Assembly: GCF_003008425.1 (NCBI RefSeq)
Contig: NZ_PXOQ01000009.1
Coordinates: 813,501 to 877,500 of the forward strand
Length of the DNA stretch: 64,000 bases
Origin: Aurantibacter aestuarii
GTDB lineage: Bacteria > Bacteroidota > Bacteroidia > Flavobacteriales > Flavobacteriaceae
Direction: 5' to 3'
Under the pieces are notes generated by a model that saw nothing but the letters and a program-made list of their open reading frames with translations, was not told the origin of the DNA and did no database searches. This document shows positions 35,401-43,058 of the stretch, piece after piece (the stretch's first letter is position 1; each line of letters starts with the position of its first letter). The translations under genes and the position numbers were made by a program.

Positions 35401-35869
35401 CTTCAACCTTTACATCAAGTTTATCACCAATTGCAAAGTCTGAAGTTTTCACAAGATCATTAATCATCCCTTGTAATCCCATAGCGCGACCATCGTCTGG
35501 AGAATATATTCTGGTAATTCCATAATCCATTAACTCTTTAATCTCCGTTGGAAGGATAACACCGCCACCACCACCAAAAATCTTGATGTGTCCAGCGCCA
35601 CGTTCTTTTAATAAATCGAACATGTATTTGAAATACTCATTATGTCCACCTTGATATGATGTTAAGCAAATAGCATTAACATCTTCCTGAATTGCTGTAT
35701 TAACAACCTCTTCAACACTTCTATCATGACCTAAGTGAATTACCTCAACACCAGTTGACTGTATAATTCGTCTCATGATGTTTATTGACGCATCATGACC
35801 ATCAAATAATGCTGCCGCAGTTACAATTCTTACTTTATGTTTAGGCTTATAAGGTTTAATTTGTTCCAT
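32447..35869 (-). CDS. icmF: Fused isobutyryl-CoA mutase IcmF (B12-dependent mutase with built-in G-protein chaperone)
   Basis: 1140 residues. The N-terminal cobalamin-binding domain (about 10-140) carries DGHDAS (23-28). A MeaB-like GTPase domain follows with P-loop GTGGAGKSS (203-211). The C-terminal TIM-barrel mutase includes [18 protein letters not shown], a form seen in IcmF rather than methylmalonyl-CoA mutase. It interconverts isobutyryl-CoA and butyryl-CoA (some also isovaleryl/pivalyl-CoA). The G domain protects and loads the cofactor. It links branched-chain amino acid breakdown to fatty-acid oxidation. No B12 riboswitch is visible in the 187-nt upstream gap. Confidence 0.93.
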   Translation of the reverse strand: MEQIKPYKPKHKVRIVTAAALFDGHDASINIMRRIIQSTGVEVIHLGHDRSVEEVVNTAIQEDVNAICLTSYQGGHNEYFKYMFDLLKERGAGHIKIFGGGGGVILPTEIKELMDYGITRIYSPDDGRAMGLQGMINDLVKTSDFAIGDKLDVKVEDLASKTPKSIARVISSAENFPEVAKATLDKIHIKNKNSKTPVLGITGTGGAGKSSLVDELVRRFLIDFPEKTIGLVSVDPSKRKTGGALLGDRIRMNAINNKRVYMRSLATRQSNLALSKYVNEAVEVLKAAEFDLIILETSGIGQSDTEIMEHSDVALYVMTPEFGAATQLEKIDMLDFADLVAINKFDKRGSLDALRDVKKQYMRNNNLWDIPQDQLPVFGTIASQFNDPGMNTLYKAIMDKLVEKTATELDSTFVISKEMSEKIFVIPPSRTRYLSEIAENNRTYDDTATKQVEVAQKLYGIFKTIESVLDTTPKLDKAGIDTKSVSSCAVESKDFVKMLLGEFDRVKLNLDPYNWEVITGWDEKVNKYKNPIYSFKVRDKEIKIETHSESLSHLQIPKVALPKYRAWGDILKWCLQENVPGEFPYTSGLYPFKRTGEDPARMFAGEGGPERTNRRFHYVSAGLPAKRLSTAFDSVTLYGNDPDLRPDIYGKIGNAGVSICCLDDAKKLYSGFDLAHVLTSVSMTINGPAPMLLGFFMNAAIDQQCELYIKGHCLEKEVEAKIAKIYKSKGVERPTYNGALPEGNNGLGLFLLGVTGDQVLPADVYADIKKNTIAQVRGTVQADILKEDQAQNTCIFSTEFALRLMGDVQEYFIENNVRNFYSVSISGYHIAEAGANPITQLALTLSNGFTYVEYYLSRGMDINKFGPNLSFFFSNGIDPEYAVIGRVARKIWAKAMKNKYGANARAQMLKYHIQTSGRSLHAQEIDFNDIRTTLQALYAIYDNCNSLHTNAYDEAITTPTEESVRRAMAIQLIINKELGLNKNENPIQGSFIIEELTDLVEEAVLLEFDRITERGGVLGAMETMYQRSKIQEESLYYETLKHNGDFPIVGVNTFLSSKGSPTVVPAEVIRATEEEKQFQIKTLENLHKSNDTDALLKELQRKAIHNENIFEALMDVCKVCSLGQITDALFEVGGQYRRNM

Positions 35870-36056
35870 TCGTAAAAAAATATCGATTTAGTTGGTGCAA
35901 TTTACGGATTTATCAAAAAACCTACATTAAAAATTACAAATGATTAAGGCTAAAAAATTACTTTAATCCGTTTTTTAAATAAATCCGTGTTAACAATAGT
36001 GCTTCAGTTAAATTGTTTAATTATTTTAGAGGCATAAAAGTAAAAAACCTCTCATT

Positions 36057-36761
36057 ATGATTAAAAAAATATGTACTGTCGTAGTTTTATTCGTATTAAC
36101 TTCTTGTAACGAATTACAACAAGTTATAGACACACTTCCACAAGGAACAGGAATTACACCTACAGAAATGGCAAATGGTTTACGCCAGGCTTTAGATTTT
36201 GGAATTGATAAACAAGTAACCAAACTAACTCAAACCGACGGTTTTTACAGAAATGAATTAGTTAAAATTTTATTGCCTGAAGAATTACAAAAAGTTGACA
36301 AAGCACTAAGAGATATAGGTCTTAGTAGTTTAGCTGATGAGGGCTTAAAAGTTTTAAATCGTGCTGCAGAGGATGCTGTTGGAACAGCTACTCCGATTTT
36401 TGTTAATGCTGTAAAAAATATTTCATTTGCAGACGCTAAGGGTATTTTATTGGGTCCAGATGATGCAGCAACCAATTATTTAAAATTAAATACAGAAACT
36501 CAGTTATTTGCTAGTTTTGAGCCTGTTATAAAAAAATCATTTAGCAAAGTAGGCGCAGATGATATTTGGAGTAATTTGATTACTAGATATAATGCCATTC
36601 CTTTTACGACTGATGTTAACCCAGATTTAACCAATTATGTTACTGGAGAAGCTTTAAAAGGTGTTTATAGAATGATTGCTGTTGAAGAAAAAGATATTAG
36701 AACCCAATTAAGCTCACGAACAACAGACTTACTAAAAAAAGTGTTTGCATTACAAGATTAA
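36057..36761 (+). CDS. DUF4197 lipoprotein
   Basis: 234 residues. Lipoprotein signal with LTSC and lipidated C17. The DUF4197 body starts after a short linker, with GLRQALDFGIDKQVTKLTQT, then FYRNELVKILLPEELQKVD and NISFADAKGILLGPDDAAT. It is all helical. Function is unknown; the position is the periplasm or outer membrane. It is followed about 110 nt later by a hairpin terminator. Confidence 0.87.
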   Translation: MIKKICTVVVLFVLTSCNELQQVIDTLPQGTGITPTEMANGLRQALDFGIDKQVTKLTQTDGFYRNELVKILLPEELQKVDKALRDIGLSSLADEGLKVLNRAAEDAVGTATPIFVNAVKNISFADAKGILLGPDDAATNYLKLNTETQLFASFEPVIKKSFSKVGADDIWSNLITRYNAIPFTTDVNPDLTNYVTGEALKGVYRMIAVEEKDIRTQLSSRTTDLLKKVFALQD

Positions 36762-36871
36762 AGTTAAACTTAACTATTTGATAATAGAGGCTTAACACAC
36801 TTAAAGTCCTTTTAAACTAATTTTGCTTTAGGTATTTGTATTCTTTATATAGAATTAGTTAGTAAAAAATT

Positions 36872-36896
36872 AAACCACTTATTATTTAAGTGGTTT
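36872..36896 (+). terminator. Terminator after the DUF4197 gene
   Basis: AAACCACTTA (36872-36881), loop TTATT, TAAGTGGTTT (36887-36896), then a run of T. The 110 nt between the gene stop and this hairpin are AT-rich with no frame I can support. Confidence 0.8.
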
Positions 36897-36944
36897 TTTT
36901 GATTTATTTAACTATCTATGTATCAATATTTTGTGTATATTTAA

Positions 36945-36960
36945 TGTTCTAAATAGAACA
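36945..36960. promoter_or_regulatory. Inverted repeat TGTTCT-N4-AGAACA before the 60-aa gene
   Basis: A perfect 6-bp inverted repeat with a 4-bp spacer, ending two bases before the ATG at 36963. TATATTTA (36936-36943) just upstream is close to the -7 consensus, so the repeat would cover the transcription start. It may be an operator or a small hairpin masking the start. Confidence 0.4.
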
Positions 36961-36962
36961 CT

Positions 36963-37145
36963 ATGCAAAACCAGCATTTAAAATCTTTTAAGACCAAGCT
37001 TAATTACAAACACAAAATTTTAATGGAGCAGGCTTACAACTTTAGACAGACAGACTCTGCTTTAAGTGATTATTGTGAATACAAAGCGATTAAAGTTTTA
37101 AATAAATTAAATCGTTTAAACTACTTAGATCCGTTCTCTAAGTAA
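36963..37145 (+). CDS. 60-residue helical protein, Lacal_2735-like
   Basis: Two helices, with a core ILMEQAYNFRQTDSALSDYC and then EYKAIKVLNKLNRL. This pattern (an AY/H-x-x-S/R-x-x-D-x-K/x-x-E unit) resembles the small Lacal_2735 family of flavobacteria, though the usual wording is only partly present. Function is unknown. Its last 21 nt overlap the convergent substrate-binding protein gene. An inverted repeat lies just before the start. Confidence 0.65.
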   Translation: MQNQHLKSFKTKLNYKHKILMEQAYNFRQTDSALSDYCEYKAIKVLNKLNRLNYLDPFSK

Positions 37146-37865
37146 TTTAAAATAGTCGAACGCCTTTAAAAGCCTTGATCCGTACCATGAAAATAGTTCG
37201 CCATCTACAAAAATAGTTTTGGGGTTGTGCGCCACACGCCCAATTTCAAATGCATGTTCATCTTTAAACGGATAAGGCTCACTAGATAGCATTACTATTT
37301 CTGGGTCGCCTTCTTGCTGGATTTTGGTAATATCGACTTCCGGATAACGCTCTAAGTTTCCATAGATATTTTCAAACCTATTAAGTGTTAGCATATAATC
37401 TATAAACGTATTTTTTGCAGCAACCATCCAAGGTTTTCTCCATATAAAATAAGCTACTTTAATTTTAGGTTTATCTGCTATAAATTTTTTAAAATCCTGA
37501 AGTTTATACTTAATTTTTTCATTTATAGCTTCAGCATTAGTGCGTTTATTGAAGCGTTCTCCATAATATGATATTAATTTTAGAGTATCTTCAATAGTAT
37601 ATAGTTCGGACACATGCACTTCGCAAATATCCTGACAAGCTTCTACAATTTCTTTGGTATTTTCTTCCTTATTACAAAGGATAATATCGGGGTTTAATGC
37701 CTTTATTTTTTCAATTTTAATCTGTTTAGTCCCACCAACCATTGTTTTTACCGATTTGTAATGATACGGATGTACGCAAAACTTGGTGATACCCACAATT
37801 TGATCCTCTAAACCTAAATCATGCAAAAGTTCGGTTTGAGATGGTACTAAACTTACAATACGCAT
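37125..37865 (-). CDS. BtuF-like helical-backbone metal/cobalamin receptor
   Basis: 246 residues from the ATG at 37865. An upstream start would run 28 codons into pyrF, while MRIVSLVPSQTELLHDLGL is the family's natural beginning. Two lobes are joined by a long helix, as in BtuF/class III binding proteins. No signal peptide is seen, which is unusual for a periplasmic receptor, although flavobacterial relatives are the same. No permease or ATPase is adjacent. It follows pyrF with a 1-nt gap. Substrate unknown; cobalamin or iron complex by family. Confidence 0.82.
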   Translation of the reverse strand: MRIVSLVPSQTELLHDLGLEDQIVGITKFCVHPYHYKSVKTMVGGTKQIKIEKIKALNPDIILCNKEENTKEIVEACQDICEVHVSELYTIEDTLKLISYYGERFNKRTNAEAINEKIKYKLQDFKKFIADKPKIKVAYFIWRKPWMVAAKNTFIDYMLTLNRFENIYGNLERYPEVDITKIQQEGDPEIVMLSSEPYPFKDEHAFEIGRVAHNPKTIFVDGELFSWYGSRLLKAFDYFKLLRERI

Positions 37866-37866
37866 A

Positions 37867-38688
37867 TTAATTATTTTGTAGAATTTCTGCCATTTGCTGC
37901 TGAAGCTCCTCTGCTTTATCTTTTGCTTTTTCGGCAAAATCATCTTCATTTGAAGCGTATATAACGCCTCGTGAAGAATTAATTAATAATCCCACTTGAC
38001 TATTTAAACCATATTTGCAAACATCCTGTAAGTTGCCGCCTTGTGCACCTACGCCAGGAACCAATAAAAAACTATCTGGAACTATAGCGCGAATATCCTT
38101 GAAGAATTCGGCTTTTGTAGCTCCAACCACATACATTAAATGTTCTGAATTTTCCCAAGTTTTAGAGGTTTCCAAAACGGTTTTGTATAACTCTGCTTTT
38201 TGCTGAAGTGCTTGTGTTTGAAAATCAAAAGCCCCTTGATTTGAGGTTAACGCCAACAAAATAGTGTGCTTATCTTTAAAGGCTAAAAATGGCTCTACGG
38301 AATCTTTACCCATATAAGGTGCAACCGTAACACTATCAAACTCTAAATCTTCAAAAAAAGCTTTAGCATACATGGTACTCGTATTTCCAATATCCCCACG
38401 TTTTGCATCTGCGATTGTGAAAATCTCTGGATAAGTTTCATTTAGATAAGCAATAGTACGTTGTAAAGACTGCCAACCTTTTAAACCATAAGCTTCATAA
38501 AAAGCAGTGTTTGGCTTATAAGCTACACATAAATGGTGTGTGGCATCTATAATAGCCTTATTAAATGCAAAAATAGGATCGTCTTCAAGTAATAAACTTA
38601 CTGGTATTTTATCTAAATCGACATCCAAACCAATACATAAAAAAGATTGCTTGGCTTTTATTTGTGCTACAAGTTCTTGTGTGGTCAT
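37867..38688 (-). CDS. pyrF: Orotidine 5'-phosphate decarboxylase (type 2)
   Basis: 273 residues, the longer type 2 form. The catalytic tetrad region is [11 protein letters not shown] (D94, K96, D99). The phosphate loop is PGVGAQGG with the late SSRGVIYA. It makes UMP from OMP in the last step of pyrimidine synthesis. The gene starts 15-20 nt after the prfA terminator tail and is followed 1 nt later by the BtuF-like gene. Confidence 0.95.
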   Translation of the reverse strand: MTTQELVAQIKAKQSFLCIGLDVDLDKIPVSLLLEDDPIFAFNKAIIDATHHLCVAYKPNTAFYEAYGLKGWQSLQRTIAYLNETYPEIFTIADAKRGDIGNTSTMYAKAFFEDLEFDSVTVAPYMGKDSVEPFLAFKDKHTILLALTSNQGAFDFQTQALQQKAELYKTVLETSKTWENSEHLMYVVGATKAEFFKDIRAIVPDSFLLVPGVGAQGGNLQDVCKYGLNSQVGLLINSSRGVIYASNEDDFAEKAKDKAEELQQQMAEILQNN

Positions 38689-38710
38689 TTTATTTTTTTA
38701 AATGAAAAAA

Positions 38711-38728
38711 GCCTCTACATAGAGAGGC
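38711..38728 (-). terminator. Terminator after prfA
   Basis: GCCTCT (38711-38716) and AGAGGC (38723-38728) with a 6-nt loop. On the minus strand a T6 run follows. It lies within 50 nt of the pyrF start, so pyrF must use read-through or a promoter overlapping it. Confidence 0.75.
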
Positions 38729-38735
38729 CAATTTA

Positions 38736-39812
38736 TTACATAACGTTATCGTTAGCTTTTAATTTTTCTGTATTATCTGCCAACTGTAATTCGTCTATAA
38801 TTTTTTGAATATCACCATTTACAATATTTGGCAAATCGTATAAAGTTAAACCAATTCTATGGTCTGTTACACGACCTTGCGGATAGTTATAGGTTCTAAT
38901 TTTAGCACTACGGTCTCCAGACGTAACCTGTGAGCCTCTAATTGCTGCATCTTCTTCCTGCTTTTTAGCCAGCTCCAAATCGTATAATCTTGAACGTAAC
39001 ACTTTAAAAGCTTTTTCTTTGTTTTTATGCTGCGATTTTTGATCCTGACATTGCGCCACTAAACCTGTTGGAATGTGTGTTAAACGCACTGCAGAATACG
39101 TTGTATTTACCGACTGACCACCCGGACCCGAAGAACAGAAAAAATCTATTCTTACTTCTTTTGGGTTAATTTCAATATCAAATTCTTCAGCCTCTGGAAA
39201 CACCATACAGGTTGCCGCACTAGTATGCACACGTCCTTGAGTTTCGGTTTGTGGCACACGTTGTACACGATGTACACCAGCTTCAAATTTTAAAGTACCA
39301 TATACATCTTCGCCAGAAACTTCAAATTGGATTTCTTTAAATCCGCCATTTGTTCCTTCACTAAAATCTACCGTATCAACTTTCCAGCCCTTACCTTCGC
39401 AATACTTGGTGTACATCCTAAATAAATCGCCTGCAAAAATACTTGCTTCATCTCCACCAGTACCGGCACGTAATTCTACCACCGCATTTTTAGCATCGGT
39501 TGGATCTTTAGGAATAAGCATAAAACGAATTTCTTCCTCTAATCTTGGAATAGTTTCTTTAGCTTCATCATATTGCATTTTTGCCATATCCACCATTTCG
39601 GCATCGCTACCATCTGAAATAATCTCTTCAGCTTCGGCTAAATTATTTGTCGCTTCTATATATTCTTCACGCTTTTTCATTAAAGCGTTCAAGTCTTTAT
39701 ATTCCTTATTTAATTGCACATAACGCTTTTGATCTGATATAATATCTGGTTGAATGATTAAGTCACTCACCTCATCAAAACGCTGTTTAACAATCTGTAA
39801 TTTCTCTAACAT
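38736..39812 (-). CDS. prfA: Peptide chain release factor 1
   Basis: 358 residues. The GGQ motif is at 231-233 in [10 protein letters not shown] and triggers peptidyl-tRNA hydrolysis. The stop-codon recognition motif is PQT (187-189) instead of the enterobacterial PAT, with GRVHTSAAT after it. It reads UAA and UAG. Start and length agree with the family. Monocistronic, with a terminator before pyrF. Confidence 0.95.
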   Translation of the reverse strand: MLEKLQIVKQRFDEVSDLIIQPDIISDQKRYVQLNKEYKDLNALMKKREEYIEATNNLAEAEEIISDGSDAEMVDMAKMQYDEAKETIPRLEEEIRFMLIPKDPTDAKNAVVELRAGTGGDEASIFAGDLFRMYTKYCEGKGWKVDTVDFSEGTNGGFKEIQFEVSGEDVYGTLKFEAGVHRVQRVPQTETQGRVHTSAATCMVFPEAEEFDIEINPKEVRIDFFCSSGPGGQSVNTTYSAVRLTHIPTGLVAQCQDQKSQHKNKEKAFKVLRSRLYDLELAKKQEEDAAIRGSQVTSGDRSAKIRTYNYPQGRVTDHRIGLTLYDLPNIVNGDIQKIIDELQLADNTEKLKANDNVM

Positions 39813-39850
39813 TTATCTTCTAAATTGAATAAACAAAAATACGATAATTT

Positions 39851-40201
39851 ATGAATTTACCATATATTTATAAACCTATTGCACTATTCCTAAAGTTTGC
39901 AAGTTATAGTACTATGACTAAATTAATTTCTGCTATTTTTATTTTTTATAAACCCGCTATTTTAGTATCTGTATTAATAACTATCCTATTATTAGGTTTA
40001 AACACCAATTTATTTTTAATCTTAGTATTAAAATTATTTCTAACCTTTTTTATCTGGTATCTTATTAATGAAACCAATAAAAAATCTGCTTTTGTTTTTT
40101 ATCAAAATATAGGAATACAACCATGGCAAATTATATTAGGTATCTACTTTTTAGATAGCTCCTTAAGTACACTACTATTTATTTTATCCATTATTTTATG
40201 A
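39851..40201 (+). CDS. Small membrane partner of an ABC ATPase
   Basis: 116 residues with three or four hydrophobic segments (about 22-32, 34-53, 55-72, 92-115). Basic N-terminus, no signal peptide. Its last codons overlap the ATG of the ATPase gene by 4 nt (ATGA), so the pair is translationally coupled. It is far smaller than normal ABC permeases. I recognise no family. It likely forms the membrane part of a minimal ABC complex, perhaps as a dimer. Alternative start at residue 22 is possible. Confidence 0.65.
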   Translation: MNLPYIYKPIALFLKFASYSTMTKLISAIFIFYKPAILVSVLITILLLGLNTNLFLILVLKLFLTFFIWYLINETNKKSAFVFYQNIGIQPWQIILGIYFLDSSLSTLLFILSIIL

Positions 40202-40842
40202 TCATTGAAGCAGATAGCATAGAACTTACATATGGATTAAAAAAAGTACTAAACAGTGTTTATCTTAGGGTTGAAACAGGTAAAATCACAGGTTTATTAG
40301 GAAGAAACGGTAGTGGTAAAAGCAGTTTGTTTAACGTTCTTTTTGGAAACAAAAAAGCCCAGAACCAACATATTAAAGTTAACCAAAAAGTTTGCACGAA
40401 GCCTCTATACATTTCAAAAAGAATAGCCTACTTACCGCAGACACAATTACTTCCTAAACACATTTCTATAAAAAATGCTTTTAAACTTTATGAGGTAAGT
40501 CTGGAATTATTTACCAAGGATTTTCCCGATTTAAAAATTGAGCACAATAACAACGTAAGTCGGTTATCTGGTGGCGAACGCAGAATTATAGAAATTTATC
40601 TAATACTTAAAAGTAACACTAATTTCATAATTTTAGATGAACCATTTAATCATCTATCACCTTTATATGTTGAAAAATTTGAATCACTTTTTAATGAAGA
40701 GAAACAACATAAAGCTATACTTATATCCGATCATATATTTAGGCCTATTTTGAGGTTAAGTGATACACTGTATTTTTTAGACAAAGGAAATATGAAACTT
40801 ATAAACTCTGAAAATGAACTAAAAGATTTGCAGTATTTCTAG
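40198..40842 (+). CDS. ABC transporter ATP-binding protein
   Basis: 214 residues, a single nucleotide-binding domain. Walker A is GRNGSGKS (about 36-43), Q-loop YLPQTQ, signature LSGGERR, Walker B FIILDEPFNHLS and the switch His in LISDHIF. The domain is slightly short in its helical part. Its start overlaps the 3-4 helix membrane gene by 4 nt, and no other permease is nearby. Substrate unknown. It could also act as an exporter of a lipid or peptide. Confidence 0.87.
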   Translation: MIIEADSIELTYGLKKVLNSVYLRVETGKITGLLGRNGSGKSSLFNVLFGNKKAQNQHIKVNQKVCTKPLYISKRIAYLPQTQLLPKHISIKNAFKLYEVSLELFTKDFPDLKIEHNNNVSRLSGGERRIIEIYLILKSNTNFIILDEPFNHLSPLYVEKFESLFNEEKQHKAILISDHIFRPILRLSDTLYFLDKGNMKLINSENELKDLQYF

Positions 40843-40852
40843 TAATTATAAA

Positions 40853-41809
40853 TTAAAATACCACAACCACTCCTATACCCAAAATCTGTTTCCATTGAAT
40901 TTTAGGACCTTTATTGATTTGCTCTCCATCTTTTTCTTCAAAAGCATCGATATCATCATCGTAAATTAAATGAGAGCCCAAGCCTGCTTTTACATAACTA
41001 TTGACCTTAAAATCTAATAAAAATTCCCAGTCAATATCTACATTTCCGAAGCTATTCAAATAGTCCGTATACAACTCTACTTGCGACCTTAAATCGATAT
41101 TTTCAAATAAATTGGTTTCATAGGTACCTTGAAGCAGTATACCTATTTCAGACCTTACACGCTCACCATCTTTTATAACATTTCCTTGACTGTCCAAAAC
41201 TGCTTTATCAACACCAAAAGCACCTGCATTAGACAATGCTTCATCTAACACAAACGTACCTTTATAGGTTAGCGGAGAAAGGTATAAAGAAAATTCCTCA
41301 ATGTTTCTTCCATATTCTGCACCTAAACCAACAAAAACATATCCTGGAGCAAAAAATTTAGAAATACGCTTTTCACGATTAGGATAATTATAACCATCTA
41401 AAATCTGTGTTTTTGCATTAAAACGACTCGAATAATACCAGTTAGACAAGGAGTCTTTTTGAAATCCAAAATTTGAAGACAACTCTACAACATCATCGGT
41501 TTTTCTAATACGTTGACCTTCTTGTTTATTACCTCCTAGTCTTAGCACCGCCCTATTTACCCAAGATACTCTTTCTTTTCTGTAAGAAACCGAACTCACA
41601 ATATTAGTTAAGGCAGAAATTGAATTACTACCACCTGCACTCCAGTTCACAAAAGTTACCTCACTTAAATCAACACCAACTTTATGTTTAATTTTCCAAG
41701 GTTTTAAGGAATCTGGTAATGGCTTTTTAGTTATAATAACAGAGTTTTGCTGTGCATTTAGAGTGCTACAAAGCACAAGTAGAACTATAAAAAATCTTAA
41801 TAATTTCAT
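40853..41809 (-). CDS. DUF3078 outer-membrane-like protein
   Basis: 318 residues from the ATG at 41809. A start 12 codons upstream would fall within the end of purM, while MKLLRFFIVLLVLCSTLNAQ is a clean signal peptide. The body is rich in alternating beta strands ending in an aromatic/hydrophobic C-terminus (ILGIGVVVVF), which suggests an outer-membrane beta-barrel. DUF3078 landmarks include VTFVNWSAGGSNSISAL. Function is unknown. It follows purM by 13 nt on the same strand. Confidence 0.85.
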   Translation of the reverse strand: MKLLRFFIVLLVLCSTLNAQQNSVIITKKPLPDSLKPWKIKHKVGVDLSEVTFVNWSAGGSNSISALTNIVSSVSYRKERVSWVNRAVLRLGGNKQEGQRIRKTDDVVELSSNFGFQKDSLSNWYYSSRFNAKTQILDGYNYPNREKRISKFFAPGYVFVGLGAEYGRNIEEFSLYLSPLTYKGTFVLDEALSNAGAFGVDKAVLDSQGNVIKDGERVRSEIGILLQGTYETNLFENIDLRSQVELYTDYLNSFGNVDIDWEFLLDFKVNSYVKAGLGSHLIYDDDIDAFEEKDGEQINKGPKIQWKQILGIGVVVVF

Positions 41810-41822
41810 GCAAAAAAAACGT

Positions 41823-43004
41823 TTATGCGTAATTAAACGTTCCAAATTCGCTTTCTATTGTAAGCTTTTTAGCTTCCGATGCTTCTACACGACCAATTAC
41901 TTGAGCATTAACATTATAAGATTTTGAAATTTTGATAATTTGCTCTGCAATATCTGGAGATACATATAACTCCATTCTATGACCACAATTAAATACTTGA
42001 TACATTTCTTTCCAATCGGTTTTAGATTGTTCTTGTATAAGTTTGAATAATGGCGGCACATTAAACATATTATCTTTAACAATATGTAAATTATCTATAA
42101 AATGAAGGATTTTAGTTTGGGCACCACCGGAACAGTGTACCATACCATGAACTTTGTCACTATTATATTGAGCCAAAACCTCTTTTATAATTGGCGCATA
42201 GGTTCTTGTTGGAGATAACACTAATTTACCAGCATCTATAGGCGCATTTTCAACATTATCGGTTAATTTTACTTGACCGGAATACACTAAGTCTTCTGGT
42301 ACCGCAGCATCATAACTTTCAGGATACTTTTCAGCTAAATACTTATGAAATACATCGTGTCGTGCAGAAGTTAAACCGTTAGAGCCCATTCCTCCATTAT
42401 ATCCCGACTCGTAAGTCGCTTGACCGAAACTTTCTAAACCAACAATAACATCTCCTGCTTTTATGTTAGCGTTATCTACAACATCACTTCGTTTAATGCG
42501 AGCCGTTACAGTAGAATCTACAATAATGGTTCTAACCAAATCTCCAACATCGGCAGTTTCGCCTCCTGTAGAATGAATAGTAACACCGAATTTTTTTAAA
42601 TCTTCAATTAACTCTTCTGTTCCATTAATAATAGCCGAAAGCACTTCACCTGGAATATTATTTTTATTTCTACCAATTGTTGAAGACAACATGATGTTAT
42701 CTGTAGCACCAACACATAACAAATCGTCAATATTCATAATTAAGGCATCTTGAGCAATACCTTTCCAAACCGATAAGTCTCCGGTTTCCTTCCAGTACAT
42801 ATATGCCAAAGAAGATTTTGTACCTGCTCCATCTGCGTGCATGATTAGACAATAATCATCATCATTAGTTAAATAATCTGGAACAATTTTACAGAACGCT
42901 TTAGGAAATAAACCTTTGTCTATATTTTTAATAGCATTATGCACTTCTTCTTTAGATGCCGAAACACCTCGTTGCGCATATCTTTTACTTACTTCCTGGC
43001 TCAT
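41823..43004 (-). CDS. purM: Phosphoribosylformylglycinamidine cyclo-ligase
   Basis: 393 residues, longer than E. coli PurM (345) but normal for Bacteroidetes. ATP/FGAM site: MHADGAGTKSSLAY (about 55-68). DALIMNIDDLLCVGA holds the metal-binding Asp pair, and STGGETADVGD is the glycine-rich loop. It closes the imidazole ring of aminoimidazole ribotide in purine synthesis. Upstream is the type III glutamine synthetase; downstream, a DUF3078 gene. Confidence 0.94.
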   Translation of the reverse strand: MSQEVSKRYAQRGVSASKEEVHNAIKNIDKGLFPKAFCKIVPDYLTNDDDYCLIMHADGAGTKSSLAYMYWKETGDLSVWKGIAQDALIMNIDDLLCVGATDNIMLSSTIGRNKNNIPGEVLSAIINGTEELIEDLKKFGVTIHSTGGETADVGDLVRTIIVDSTVTARIKRSDVVDNANIKAGDVIVGLESFGQATYESGYNGGMGSNGLTSARHDVFHKYLAEKYPESYDAAVPEDLVYSGQVKLTDNVENAPIDAGKLVLSPTRTYAPIIKEVLAQYNSDKVHGMVHCSGGAQTKILHFIDNLHIVKDNMFNVPPLFKLIQEQSKTDWKEMYQVFNCGHRMELYVSPDIAEQIIKISKSYNVNAQVIGRVEASEAKKLTIESEFGTFNYA

Positions 43005-43058
43005 AATTGTGGGTTTTACACTTGCAAATATATTTAATCTTATTAAAAACGAAAGGAT

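Noticed and set aside
35870-36056. A cobalamin riboswitch before icmF
   Set aside because: No B12 box or matching fold is seen in the short AT-rich gap.
39406-39723. A 105-codon frame antisense to prfA
   Set aside because: Low-complexity Ser/Ile composition and complete overlap with prfA.
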